From the NCBI GenBank assembly GCA_900316315.1, contig ONCK01000005.1, positions 1 to 64,000 on the forward strand: a stretch of DNA of 64,000 nt, in the 5' to 3' direction. This document shows positions 8,048 through 17,050 of the stretch, piece after piece. Position 1 is the stretch's first letter. The number at the start of each line of letters is the position of its first letter. This stretch comes from an uncultured Prevotellaceae bacterium. Lineage in GTDB: Bacteria; Bacteroidota; Bacteroidia; Bacteroidales; Bacteroidaceae. The translations under genes were made by a program, and so were the position numbers. The notes below the pieces were generated by a model. The model did not search any database. It worked only from the letters and a program-made list of their open reading frames with translations, and was not told the origin of the DNA.

Positions 8048-10297
8048 ATGCCTCTACGAAGCATTCTATTTATGGGCACATTACTCTTAGCGTTGACGCT
8101 TCAAGGTCAGCCCATCTGTGTCACATCGGTTGACACCCTTAGTCGCCAGAATTCTGCCGCCCGACCTGACTCTATCAATATGATCCACGACTCTGTCCGG
8201 ATAGACTCAGCTGCAATGGCTCGCATGATCCATCTGCAGGGCGCAACGGTCACTGCGCAGAAGCGGTTGGTCAAGATAGAGACCGACAAGGTGACCTACC
8301 AGATCAAGGACGCCCCCGATGCCCAGCACTCTAGCCTGCTCGACATGATGCGCCGTGTCCCCATGGTCACCGTAGACGGGGAAGACAAGGTGAGTGTCAA
8401 GGGCTCGCAGGCCTACAAGGTCTATGTGGATGACAAACCGAGCCCTTTCTTTCAGAACAATCCTTCCCAGGTCATGAAGATGCTCCCCGCGAGCCAGGTC
8501 AAGGACGTCGAAGTCATCACCAATCCTGGTGCCAAATATGACGCGGACGGCATGGTCGTCATCAATATCCATATGAAGTCGGCGGCTGACAGCCAGATGA
8601 ATGGCACTTACGGCACCATTCGTCTCGATGGCAACACCAGAGAACCCAATGGCAGCGTCTCCGTCGGCGGTCAGCAAGGCAAACTCAACTACAATGCCAC
8701 GGCCAGTACCGTCTACAGTATGACCGACGGGCTGCGCATCCACATGGACCGCTCCTCTTGGGATGCCGCCGGCAACGAGACTCCCTTTAGCCTCGACCTA
8801 CGCCAGCATAGCCGCACACCTATGACGATGGGCAATCTCAGTATGGGTTACCAGCTGGATTCTATGAGCACGACCAACCTGGGCATTAACTTCATGAACT
8901 TCAACTCTCGCGGCCATGGGTACAATAACATCCGCCTCGGCGCGCTCGACTATACCGAGCGGACCCGCAGCCACACGCGCAGCACCAATCTATCGGTCAA
9001 TGCTGATTACCGACGCTACTTCAACCACGCCCGCACCCACTACTTGACGCTGTCGTACCTCTTCAGCACCGCGCCCGGCAGGTCCAGCAACTTCAATCAG
9101 CCCCAAGGCCTCGACTCCATCGTGACGCGCGACGACCACAACCACAGCCGCACGCTTGAACAGACAGGCCAGATAGACTATGTCGTTCCGCTGACCAAAC
9201 AGCAGACACTCAGCATCGGCACTAAGTACACCAACCGCCAGACACGCAGTGATGCCGACTATGCCTCAACCAATCAGGAGCGAAATTACCGTCACCAGAA
9301 CGATATCCTTGCCGCCTACAGCGAGTACGAGGGCACTTACGGCAAATGGAAGACCAAGGAGGGTCTGCGCCTCGAGCAGACCTGGGAACATCTCAACACC
9401 CAAGACGGCACCCGTATCCACTCCGACTTCACCAGTCTCGTGCCCTCAGCCAATCTCTCCTACAATATCTCCGCAATGCAGAATATCGGCGTCACCTACG
9501 GAATGCGCATTTCCCGTCCAGGCATCAGCTATCTCAACCCTTACCGCGACCAGACCGTCACCGGCATCGTCTCTTATGGCAATCCCGACCTCGACATCGT
9601 CAAGACCCATCAGCTGGGTGCTGTCTACAATCTGTTCACACCCAAGTTTCTCCTGTCAGCCAATCTCTCCTACGATTTCTCCTCCAATGGCATTGACCAA
9701 TATGTCTTTTACCAAGACGGACTGCTTAACGCCACATTTGGCAACATCACCAAATCGCGCAATCTCAACTTGACCCTCTTCTCCACGATCACCGTCTCGC
9801 CCAAGGGCAAACTCATCCTCAATCTCACCAACCGCTACACCGACCTGCGCAGCCAGTCACTCAATGCCAAGCGGAGCGGATGGACACTTAGCGGCTCGGC
9901 CGGCCTGCAGCAAGAGCTGCCTTGGAAGTTGCAGATGAGCGCCTTCTACTTTGGCAACAGCCGAAACTATACCTTGCAAGGATGGAGCTCCGGATTTTCA
10001 ATCGGCATGCTCTCCCTATCCAAGAAGCTGATGCACGACCGTCTCAACGTGACGCTGCAAGGCATGTCTCCCATTGGCCACGGCGTCCACCTGGTCATCC
10101 GCAATCATACCAGCGGACAAAACTTCCGCAACAGCACTTACCTCCGCATCCCCATCGCCCGCATAGGGCTCAGTGTGACTTACAACTTCGGCAATCTCAA
10201 GCTGCGCAAGCAAAGCCACGAGTCCAGCATACAGAGCGATCTCATCGAGAAACAAAGCGGGACGCCGGGCATCGGCAACGTTCCTCAAGCCAACTAG
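8048..10297 (+). CDS. TonB-dependent receptor-like outer membrane beta-barrel protein
   Basis: A 749-residue outer-membrane protein. After a signal peptide (MPLRSILFMGTLLLALTLQG) it has a plug-like region with GATVTAQKRLVKIETDKVTYQIKD, then DMMRRVPMVTVDGEDKVSVKGSQAYKVYVDDKP and the phrase VEVITNPGAKYDADGMVVINI. The rest is alternating beta-barrel sequence ending in the aromatic strand GLSVTYNFGNLKLRK followed by a polar tail. This is the OMP_b-brl_3 type. The usual N-terminal carboxypeptidase-regulatory-like domain is missing. The substrate cannot be told from sequence and no SusD-like lipoprotein adjoins it, so it is probably not a glycan SusCD pair. Confidence 0.85.
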   Translation: MPLRSILFMGTLLLALTLQGQPICVTSVDTLSRQNSAARPDSINMIHDSVRIDSAAMARMIHLQGATVTAQKRLVKIETDKVTYQIKDAPDAQHSSLLDMMRRVPMVTVDGEDKVSVKGSQAYKVYVDDKPSPFFQNNPSQVMKMLPASQVKDVEVITNPGAKYDADGMVVINIHMKSAADSQMNGTYGTIRLDGNTREPNGSVSVGGQQGKLNYNATASTVYSMTDGLRIHMDRSSWDAAGNETPFSLDLRQHSRTPMTMGNLSMGYQLDSMSTTNLGINFMNFNSRGHGYNNIRLGALDYTERTRSHTRSTNLSVNADYRRYFNHARTHYLTLSYLFSTAPGRSSNFNQPQGLDSIVTRDDHNHSRTLEQTGQIDYVVPLTKQQTLSIGTKYTNRQTRSDADYASTNQERNYRHQNDILAAYSEYEGTYGKWKTKEGLRLEQTWEHLNTQDGTRIHSDFTSLVPSANLSYNISAMQNIGVTYGMRISRPGISYLNPYRDQTVTGIVSYGNPDLDIVKTHQLGAVYNLFTPKFLLSANLSYDFSSNGIDQYVFYQDGLLNATFGNITKSRNLNLTLFSTITVSPKGKLILNLTNRYTDLRSQSLNAKRSGWTLSGSAGLQQELPWKLQMSAFYFGNSRNYTLQGWSSGFSIGMLSLSKKLMHDRLNVTLQGMSPIGHGVHLVIRNHTSGQNFRNSTYLRIPIARIGLSVTYNFGNLKLRKQSHESSIQSDLIEKQSGTPGIGNVPQAN

Positions 10298-10470
10298 ACC
10301 TATGACCCGCAAAACAGAAATTAAGGTCTTGTCATCCAACTGGCCGCCCTGATTGCTCCAGCAGCGTCAACGGTCACGGCGGTCCATACAGGAGGCTTAT
10401 CGTCAGAAAACTATGATGGTCAGAATAGGAAGTAAAAAGGGAAGAGTAAGAAATCTTATCGTTTTATATT

Positions 10471-10956
10471 TTGCTATTATCGCTTAAACTCTGTATATTT
10501 TCGGCGACAGGAGAATCCGTCAACTTCGCCAAGCGAAAGGACGCACAACTCGCCGATGCACACTTGATGGCCGCATTTGCCTGGAAGCACAGCGCGACAC
10601 AGCAGGAGATGACCAAGGCCCTAATCGATATACGCAAGAGTCTGTGGCGTTGGGACTATGCCATGACCTCCCACGGCACGGCCCCACATGCGCCGCAAGA
10701 ATGCATGAGACTCCTCTCCGACACCATGATGTATGCCAAAGACGCACAGCTGGAGTGCCAGAAGATAGCCGGTCTACACGGATGGATGGGCAATATCCCT
10801 CTGTCCAGCATCTCCACGCACGAAAATGCGGCCAAGTATATCGGGCCGGACATGAAGTCCCTGTGCAAGCAGAAGCAGGATTTCATCGACACAGTCGTAC
10901 CTCGCTGGATCAAGGATGTGAAGAAGAATAAACAGTTTATTTCCCAACCCGTATAA
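10471..10956 (+). pseudogene. nrfA: Cytochrome c nitrite reductase (NrfA) C-terminal remnant
   Basis: The segment IRKSLWRWDYAMTSHGTAPHAPQE and the later KYIGPDMKSLCKQKQDFIDTVVPRWIKD match the C-terminal third of NrfA, the periplasmic pentaheme enzyme that reduces nitrite to ammonium. All CXXCH/CXXCK heme motifs, the catalytic Lys heme and the signal peptide are missing, and no nrfH precedes it. The frame starts at a chance Met (MLLSLKLCIF) before the homologous part. A deletion seems to have removed nrfH and most of nrfA between the receptor gene and here. The broken nrfI follows, as in other Bacteroidales nrfHAI loci. Confidence 0.82.
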
Positions 10957-12237
10957 ATGGCGTACATGAACCTCCATGATGGCCTCAGACAGCGATGCGG
11001 CCGCATTACGGCCGGGGGAGCGTCCGGCTTAAAGCATCGCTAAACAAATGTGGAACAGACCTTATTCCTTTAAGGAAGGATCCGCCATCACCCTAGGGCT
11101 CATACTCACGGACATATTGCTCCAGCTGAGTATAGGTCCGCTGGATGGAGACGTCTTGATGTAGCCGGCCAATCTCATTGTGCTGGCATTGTTTGTATGT
11201 ATCCTCATCGCTCTCCATCTGCTACGCAAGCGCAGCTATTTTATCAGGTTTATGACCACTGGGGGAGCTGCCGTGCCCGCCCTGATAGGTGTACTGCTGC
11301 TTACGCTCATCATGGGCCTGACACGTCAAGTGGAACAAACAGCACCTCCGGCAGATCCGCTGGCGTTTACCAAGATGCCGGAGAGTTGGCCCTTCATCCT
11401 ACTCTACATCTGGATGACCGCCATCGTGGGAGAGGTAAGTCTCGTGCAGATCGCCCATCCCTCGCGACGTAATGTCTGCTCCCTGCTCAGTCATCTGGGA
11501 CTGTTTGTCGCGCTCACCTGCGGCTCCCTGGGCAGCGCCGACATGCAGCGTCTGAAGATGTACTGCGAGCTAGGGCAGCCCGAGTGGCGTGGCCTCGACG
11601 CATGGGACAATGTGCACGAGTTGCCCTTGGCCGTGGAGTTGCAAAAATTCATCATCGACGAGTATCCTCCCAAGCTGATAGTGGTAGACCATGCGGGCAA
11701 GGCCCTGCCTTACGACAAGCCGCAAGTCTTGGAAGTGGCACAGGGAGTAACGGGCGGCCACCTGCTCGGATGGGATATCAAGATTGAGAAACAGATAGCC
11801 AATGCCATGCCGGTACCGCTGGTCAGGAGGACAGAGAGCATGCCTCGGGAAATAGCGAGCCGTATACAAATGGACACCTTGGGACTCGCCTCCAACAAGG
11901 AGGACTACACCGCCACATCGCTACCAGGTACAGAGTGCGCCCTACTAGTCTGCGCAAGGCGCGCCGGCCAGCCACGAGAGCGTGTGGCCAAAGGCTGGGT
12001 CACTTGCGGAAGCTATCAGTTCATGTATCAGGCGCTGCCGCTGGATGCCGGCCACTCACTGGTCATGGCTTCCCGTGAGCCTAGCCGATACGCCTCCCAA
12101 GTGACCATCTATACCGAGGACGAGCAGGTGATACAAGGAGAAATAGCAGTCAACCATCCCCTAACGGTCAAAGGCTGGAAAATCTACCAGCTGAGTTATA
12201 ATCAGCAAATGGGAAAATGGAGCACACTAAGCATTCT

Positions 12238-12472
12238 GGACATCTATTGTCTCTTTGACCTTGCTGTTATAAGCCTTCAGTTCAGACTGAGACTGTCTGA
12301 TTTCCTTATTTATATTGCGTAGGTCGGACGGATTGTAATTTTTTGTATCCAGCAAGTCCTGTTTTTTCTTTTTCAAGTCATCCAGGTTCTGCTTCATTTT
12401 CTTCAGCTCGTCCTGCGCAGACTGCGCGTTGAGCGTGACGATTGTTTCGAAGGTCTGTTGATTGCGTGCCAT
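12238..12472 (-). CDS. Phage tail tape-measure protein, N-terminal fragment
   Basis: The start MARNQQTFETIVTLNAQSAQDELKKM, followed by a Lys-rich coiled coil (QNLDDLKKKKQDLL) to about residue 75, matches the N-terminus of tape-measure proteins of Bacteroidales siphoviruses. A full protein is usually many hundreds of residues; this one is cut at the insertion edge and reaches a stop codon in host sequence at 12227. It is probably not functional. Confidence 0.7.
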
Positions 12473-12475
12473 AAA

Positions 12476-12512
12476 AAATGCTACCTTAGGTTTTAGCCCA
12501 AAGGTAGCATTT
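12476..12512 (-). terminator. Intrinsic terminator inside the prophage fragment
   Basis: A perfect 12-bp stem, AAATGCTACCTT paired with AAGGTAGCATTT, with a T run on the minus strand. It follows the small membrane gene (stop at 12538) and precedes the tape-measure start. Confidence 0.85.
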
Positions 12513-12537
12513 CCCTAGTATTTTAAAAAACACTATA

Positions 12538-12795
12538 TTATAGCTTCATTATATCCTTAAATGCCTTTTTTATTCTTTCCCTTTCCTCTTTGTATATTTT
12601 TTTATTTATTTCATGTCTTCTTTTTAGTTCCCAATATTTTCTTTCGGATTCTTCTTTATCATCTATTTTCCTAGTAGCAAGGAAGACGATGAGCCAAGAG
12701 AACATCAATATGAAGAAGAATTCCATAGCTTTACAATTACTATTATCCATTGCAAACATAATCAATACTTTCCATATAAACAAGTTTTCAGCCAA
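12538..12795 (-). CDS. Small phage-type membrane protein, unknown function
   Basis: An 85-residue protein with one hydrophobic segment (FFFILMFSWLIVFLATR, about residues 27-43) and a strongly charged helical tail (RKYWELKRRHEINKKIYKEERERIKKAFKD). Met 12 or Met 15 are possible starts as well. Its place directly before a tape-measure gene suggests a phage structural or accessory protein. I recognise no family. It lies antisense within nrfI and has no visible host promoter. Confidence 0.5.
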   Translation of the reverse strand: MAENLFIWKVLIMFAMDNSNCKAMEFFFILMFSWLIVFLATRKIDDKEESERKYWELKRRHEINKKIYKEERERIKKAFKDIMKL

Positions 12796-12827
12796 GTTTT
12801 TTCAGAGAAAACGAAAAGCCTTATAAA

Positions 12828-12860
12828 AACCGCCCACGCATCATCACGACGCATGGGCGG
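12828..12860 (-). terminator. Intrinsic terminator inside the prophage fragment
   Basis: CCGCCCA (12830-12836) pairs with TGGGCGG (12854-12860), with further pairing inside, and a T-rich run follows on the minus strand. It closes the frame ending at 12936. Confidence 0.75.
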
Positions 12861-12935
12861 CCACTACCCACTTGTTATCAGTCAAAAGAGTAATTAATGA
12901 TAGAAATAAAACTACGGTTTATCAAACACTTCAAA

Positions 12936-13106
12936 TCATTTTCTAAGTATGACGTAAATACAACTAATACCTAGCAGTATAGCCATAGACCCTAACCACA
13001 TCAGACCTTTTTGCCACCATTTTAGTTTGTTTTCCACTTTTGTCTGTGTGACAGTTTTGGTAACAATGCACGGCACCGAATCTTCTTTGACTATGTAGAT
13101 TGGCTC
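12936..13106 (-). CDS. Phage-type membrane protein, C-terminal fragment
   Basis: The minus-strand frame reads YEPIYIVKEDSVPCIVTKT, then VENKLKWWQKGLMWLGSM and a hydrophobic segment AILLGISCIYVIL before the stop at 12936. A polar arm then a WWQK...membrane segment is a pattern seen in small phage lysis or spanin-like proteins, but I cannot assign it. The 5' end is cut by the right edge of the insertion near 13105. Confidence 0.5.
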   Translation of the reverse strand, partial: EPIYIVKEDSVPCIVTKTVTQTKVENKLKWWQKGLMWLGSMAILLGISCIYVILRK

Positions 13107-13267
13107 GTACGCGACCCGTGGCTACCTACAGTCTATCTGGGCATACTGCTCATTGGCATCGGCGCCCTCGGCATGCTGTTCCGTTGCCCCAAGGCCAAGG
13201 CTACGGATACCTGTGAGAGAGCCATTACAGACCATCAACCGCCACAACACCCGACCGAACGCACCAG

Positions 13268-14059
13268 ATGATTTGGAACTACTTCATATACTTTGCAATA
13301 GTCTCCCTACTTGCATGGAGTGCCGGCGCACACTTGGCATGGCGGAGCAAACGCGGCGCAGCCATGTTGGTGACCGACATCGGTCTGGCCGTCTTCTCCG
13401 TTTATATCATCCTGCTATGGCATGCACTTGGACATCCGCCATTGCGCACGATGGGAGAGACGAGACTTTGGTACAGCTTCTTCCTTCCTCTGGCAGGACT
13501 CATCGTCTACTGGCGATGGCACTACAAGTGGATACTCACCTTCTCCACCGTACTGGCCACTGTATTTATCGTCATCAATATCCTGAAGCCCGAGATACAC
13601 AGCAAGTCGCTCATGCCCGCCTTGCAGAGCCCGTGGTTTGCCCCTCATGTCATCGTCTACATGCTGGCCTACGCCATGCAAGGCGCAGCCTTTGTCTTAG
13701 CCGTCTATCTGTTTCTCAAGAAGCCTGGCCTCTCAGGCAAATGGAACAGAGAGATGAATATCACAGACGATCTCGTGACAGCAAATTACGCCCTTCTCAC
13801 GCTAGGTATGCTGATGGGCGCGCTATGGGCCAAGGAAGCCTGGGGACACTACTGGAGTTGGGACCCCAAGGAGACGTGGGCCGCCATCACATGGCTTTCC
13901 TATCTGGTCTACATCCACTACCGACACGCAGCACCCGCCCGCCCCAGAGCCGCACTGTGCATCGTAGTCGTCACCTTCTGCCTCTTGCAGATGAGCTGGT
14001 GGGGCATCAACTATCTCCCCTCAGCCCGTGGCGCCAGCATCCACACCTACTCCATGTGA
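13268..14059 (+). CDS. ccsA: CcsA/CcmC-type heme-handling protein (NrfI C-terminal half)
   Basis: A 263-residue inner-membrane protein of system II cytochrome c maturation, which presents heme for attachment to CXXCH apoproteins. It has about eight membrane segments and the tryptophan-rich WWD signature WGHYWSWDPKETWAAITWL near residues 188-206. His ligands are present in LLWHALGHPP and in FAPHVIVYM. Length is normal for CcsA. Its start overlaps the ResB stop (ATGA), as expected of a split or fused NrfI unit. With ResB and NrfA broken, it is probably a leftover under weak selection, unless it serves another cytochrome. Confidence 0.88.
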   Translation: MIWNYFIYFAIVSLLAWSAGAHLAWRSKRGAAMLVTDIGLAVFSVYIILLWHALGHPPLRTMGETRLWYSFFLPLAGLIVYWRWHYKWILTFSTVLATVFIVINILKPEIHSKSLMPALQSPWFAPHVIVYMLAYAMQGAAFVLAVYLFLKKPGLSGKWNREMNITDDLVTANYALLTLGMLMGALWAKEAWGHYWSWDPKETWAAITWLSYLVYIHYRHAAPARPRAALCIVVVTFCLLQMSWWGINYLPSARGASIHTYSM

Positions 14060-14094
14060 TTATCCTTCTTATATAGAAGCAAAAGTCTCCTCAT

Positions 14095-14381
14095 ATGGTC
14101 TCCCCGAGCCAAGTCATCTGTGACGACGGACCCTTGCCGTCAAATTGCTCGAGACTTATATCTCGCGTCTTCCCGCCATTAATCTCAGCGCCACCTCTGA
14201 CGACTTCACACAAGCGCTGAACATGATACGCGGAGCCTTATGCTCCCGCCAGACACGTATCATCTTTACCACAGCCTTTGCCCAGTACGCGCTAGAAGAC
14301 TATGAGGTCTCCGCAATAGACTTTCTGCTCAAGACGATACAGTTTCCCAAATTTTGCACCACCATCGACAAGGCCGACTAG
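14095..14381 (+). pseudogene. LytTR-family response regulator remnant
   Basis: Receiver-domain pieces can be read: SQVICDDGPL from ATG 14095, then after a one-base shift near 14134 KLLETYISRLPAINLSA, and after a gap TRIIFTTAFAQYALEDYEVSAIDFLLK. This is the CheY-like receiver of LytR/AlgR regulators. The central block with the phosphorylated Asp (usually FLDIQMP) is missing, and the frame stops before any LytTR DNA-binding domain. Frameshift, internal deletion and truncation together show a decayed gene. No matching LytS-type kinase is in the window. Confidence 0.75.
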
Positions 14382-14531
14382 CAATACGTTGCGGACACGT
14401 CTGTTGCAGGAATGCGTGATTCCACAAGCGGGCTCCTCTCTATCCTCTCTCCCATCTGCTTCTCCTGGGCCACAACGCGTCATGACCGCAAAATCGCAGA
14501 GATATCCACCCTAGAGTCTGACCAAAGACAA

Positions 14532-14566
14532 AAGGGCCAGCCCTGAAAATTCAGAGGGCTAACCCT
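14532..14566. terminator. Bidirectional terminator downstream of folD
   Basis: AAGGGCCAGCCCT (14532-14544) pairs with AGGGCTAACCCTT (14554-14566) with two mismatches; A-rich sequence on the left serves as the T run for the minus-strand folD transcript. Confidence 0.75.
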
Positions 14567-14633
14567 TATAGAGCTGCCGGTATGTATTCTACTGACAGGA
14601 CTTTTCTTCGCGTTCCAGCAAGCTGGCTCTACA

Positions 14634-15512
14634 CTAAGCGTAGACGGCGTGCTGTCCAGCAAGTAGCGTATTGGCCATCAGCATGCAGACCGTCATGGGA
14701 CCGACACCGCCGGGCACAGGCGTGATGTAGCTACACTTGGGTGCTACACCGTCAAAATCGACATCACCCTGGAGACGATATCCTCTCTTACGGCTGGCAT
14801 CAGGTACGCGGGTTGTCCCCACGTCTATGACCACAGCACCCTCCTTGACCATGTCGCCGGTGACAAAAGCAGGCTGGCCAATTGCGGCAATGAGGATGTC
14901 GGCACGCTGACACTCTGCCTTGATATCGGGCGTGTGGCTGTGGCATACGGTCACCGTACTGTCGCCATAGGCCTTCTGCATCATCAATTGGGCCATGGGC
15001 TTGCCAACGATGTTGCTGCGGCCAAGAATGACACAGTGCTTGCCGCTCGTCTCAATATGGTAGCGGCGGAGAAGTTCGAGGATTCCTTTGGGCGTGGCAG
15101 AGACGAAGCAAGGCAATCCGATGGCCATACGGCCGACATTGATGGGATGAAATCCGTCGACATCCTTATGGTAGTCAATGGCCTCGATGACCGTCTGCTC
15201 GTCGATGTGAGGCGGCAGAGGCAACTGCACGATAAATCCGTCGACATCGGCATCATGATTGAGTTCGTCAACCTTGGCCAATAGTTCAGCCTCGGTCACA
15301 TCTGACTCGAAGCGGATGAGCGAACTCTTAAATCCGCATACTTCGCAAGCCTTGACCTTATTGGCTACATAGGTCTCGCTGCCGCCGTCATGGCCTACGA
15401 GAATGGCTGCCAGATGGGGGCGTTTGCCTCCTTTTGCGACAATCTGGTTGACTTGCTCTGCGATTTCGGCCTTTATGGCAGCGGCCGTAGCTTTTCCGTC
15501 TATGAGTTGCAT
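14634..15512 (-). CDS. folD: Methylenetetrahydrofolate dehydrogenase/cyclohydrolase
   Basis: A 292-residue bifunctional cytoplasmic enzyme that interconverts 5,10-methylene-THF and 10-formyl-THF. Key segments are present: the substrate-site Lys in [12 protein letters not shown], the signature [22 protein letters not shown], the nucleotide site [16 protein letters not shown] and the C-terminal [11 protein letters not shown]. It starts at ATG 15512, 66 bases after the ffh stop on the same strand, and is likely co-transcribed with ffh. It supplies one-carbon units used also by thyA elsewhere in the window. Confidence 0.96.
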   Translation of the reverse strand: MQLIDGKATAAAIKAEIAEQVNQIVAKGGKRPHLAAILVGHDGGSETYVANKVKACEVCGFKSSLIRFESDVTEAELLAKVDELNHDADVDGFIVQLPLPPHIDEQTVIEAIDYHKDVDGFHPINVGRMAIGLPCFVSATPKGILELLRRYHIETSGKHCVILGRSNIVGKPMAQLMMQKAYGDSTVTVCHSHTPDIKAECQRADILIAAIGQPAFVTGDMVKEGAVVIDVGTTRVPDASRKRGYRLQGDVDFDGVAPKCSYITPVPGGVGPMTVCMLMANTLLAGQHAVYA

Positions 15513-15578
15513 CGTGGAATTAAAAATTTGTATGCCCCTAAGGGCCGATTGTACTTGTGTATATGTATCTAAGCAGGC

Positions 15579-16955
15579 TTACTTCTGGTGAGGCATATTG
15601 CCGAGACCGGGCATTCCGGGACGCATTCCCTTGAGGCCCTTCATGCCTTGCATGGCACCCATAAAGTGCTTGTCGCTGACCATCTTCATCATCTTGCGGG
15701 TCTGGTCAAAATTTTTGATAAGGCGGTTGACCTCCTGCAGCGTGTGACCTGAGCCGCGGGCGATACGGTTGCGACGGCTCTGATTAAGCACCTCGGGATG
15801 CTCACGCTCATAGGGTGTCATGCTGTAGATAACGCTCTCGATGCTCTTGAAGGCATCGTCGTTGATATCCACATCCTTGATGGCCTTGCCTACACCGGGG
15901 ATCATGCTAGCCAGTTCCTTGAGGTTACCCATCTTCTTAATCTGCTGAATTTGGGAGAGGAAGTCGTTGAAGTCAAATTTGTTTTTGGCAATCTTGCGCT
16001 GGATACGATTGGCTTCCTTCTCGTCATAGACCGCTTGGGCGCGCTCCACGAGACTGACGACATCACCCATACCGAGGATGCGGTCGGCCATACGATTGGG
16101 ATGGAAGACATCGATTGCCTCCATCTTTTCACCGGTACCGATAAATTTGATTGGCTTGTTGACCACATTGCGGATTGACAGGGCTGCGCCACCGCGGGTG
16201 TCGCCGTCGAGCTTGGTCAGTACAATACCCGAGAAGTCAAGTCGGTCATTAAATTCCTTGGCCGTGTTGACAGCGTCCTGACCCGTCATCGCATCAACGA
16301 CAAAGAGAGTCTCGTCAGGTTGCAGTGCCTGCTTGAGACTCGATATCTCCTGCATCATCTGCTCGTCGACAGCAAGTCGGCCGGCGGTATCGACAATGAC
16401 GAGGTTGTAGTCCTTTTGCTTTGCCTCGCGGATAGCATTTTGGGCAATCTCTACGGGATTCTGATTGCCCGGCTCGCTATATACAGGCACGCCAATGCTT
16501 TCGCCGACCACTTTAAGCTGGTCAATGGCAGCAGGACGATAGACATCGCAGGCCACAAGAAGCGGGTTACGATGCTTCTGCGTCTTCTGCCAGAGCGCGA
16601 GCTTCCCGCTAAAGGTCGTCTTACCCGAGCCCTGCAATCCCGACATCAGAATAACTGCCGGACGGTGCTCGAGTACCAGATCGCTGGCCTCGCTACCCAT
16701 GAGACGTACCAATTCGTCGTGTACTATCTTGGTCAGCAGTTGCCCCGGCTTGACAGCTGTCAGCACATGTTGTCCCATTGCCTTCTGCTTAACCTCGTCG
16801 GTAAAGGCCTTGGCGACCTTATAATTAACATCGGCGTCAAGCAGTGCGCGGCGGATGTCCTTGAGCGTCTCAGCTACATTGATATCTGTGATGCGGCCTT
16901 CGCCCTTGAGGAGTTTGAAGGAGCGTTCGAGCCGTTCGGATAGGTTTTCAAACAT
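15579..16955 (-). CDS. ffh: Signal recognition particle GTPase
   Basis: A 458-residue SRP54 homologue that binds signal sequences on ribosomes and targets them to FtsY. N domain at about 1-85, then G domain with GLQGSGKTTFSGKLA (G1), VDTAGRL (G3) and LTKLDGDTRGGAAL (G4 region), and the M domain with the RNA-binding RRNRIARGSGHTLQEVNRLI and a Met/Gly-rich tail (GMKGLKGMRPGMPGLGNM). Normal length. A strong promoter lies upstream. The 4.5S RNA gene is not in this window. Confidence 0.97.
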   Translation of the reverse strand: MFENLSERLERSFKLLKGEGRITDINVAETLKDIRRALLDADVNYKVAKAFTDEVKQKAMGQHVLTAVKPGQLLTKIVHDELVRLMGSEASDLVLEHRPAVILMSGLQGSGKTTFSGKLALWQKTQKHRNPLLVACDVYRPAAIDQLKVVGESIGVPVYSEPGNQNPVEIAQNAIREAKQKDYNLVIVDTAGRLAVDEQMMQEISSLKQALQPDETLFVVDAMTGQDAVNTAKEFNDRLDFSGIVLTKLDGDTRGGAALSIRNVVNKPIKFIGTGEKMEAIDVFHPNRMADRILGMGDVVSLVERAQAVYDEKEANRIQRKIAKNKFDFNDFLSQIQQIKKMGNLKELASMIPGVGKAIKDVDINDDAFKSIESVIYSMTPYEREHPEVLNQSRRNRIARGSGHTLQEVNRLIKNFDQTRKMMKMVSDKHFMGAMQGMKGLKGMRPGMPGLGNMPHQK

Positions 16956-17000
16956 AGTCTTCGGATGTAAGTATAAGTATCTGATTCTTTTTTAGTGGTG

Positions 17001-17050
17001 CAAAGTTACGAATAAGCGAGGGGAAAGCTGGAAAAAGAAAATGAAATTTT
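17001..17050 (-). promoter_or_regulatory. ffh promoter with shared upstream block
   Basis: On the minus strand TAACTTTG (17008-17001) is preceded by CTTATTCG and by a T-rich block (TTCATTTTCTTTTTCC). The same extended block stands before mmdA (21113-21161) and the MATE gene (39043-39092). Confidence 0.75.

Larger units (their letters stand above)
12238..13105 (-). mobile_element. Prophage fragment inserted in nrfI
   Basis: An AT-rich block of about 870 bases holds three minus-strand phage-like frames, two of them cut by the block's edges, and two terminators. The host gene reads into it from the left and out of it on the right with almost no loss of ResB sequence. Edges are placed to within about 10 bases from where ResB homology stops and resumes. 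No integrase, att repeat or clear target duplication is visible, so it looks like an illegitimately inserted internal prophage segment. Confidence 0.78.
11048..13271 (+). pseudogene. nrfI: ResB-like cytochrome c biogenesis gene (NrfI N-terminal half), disrupted
   Basis: ResB/Ccs1-type membrane protein of system II cytochrome c maturation. The frame starts at ATG 11048 (MWNRPYSFKEGSAITLGLILTD) but meets TAG at 11162-11164 where a Trp is expected, then continues through the membrane segments (ALFVCILIALHLL, VPALIGVLLLTLIMGL) and the periplasmic domain to GKWSTLSI near 12236. The tail resumes at about 13103 (LVRDPWLPTVYLGILLIGIGALGML) and ends at 13271. Between lies a prophage fragment on the opposite strand. 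The tail overlaps the start of ccsA by 4 bases. Both lesions independently kill the gene, so maturation of c-type cytochromes by this locus should be lost. Confidence 0.87.

Noticed and set aside
9249-9773. Second plus-strand frame inside the TonB-receptor gene
   Set aside because: Ser/Pro/Thr-rich shadow of the barrel-coding frame with no own start context.
13153-14076. Long frame overlapping ccsA in another frame
   Set aside because: His/Arg/Ser-rich shadow of the ccsA coding sequence, which itself carries the WWD signature.
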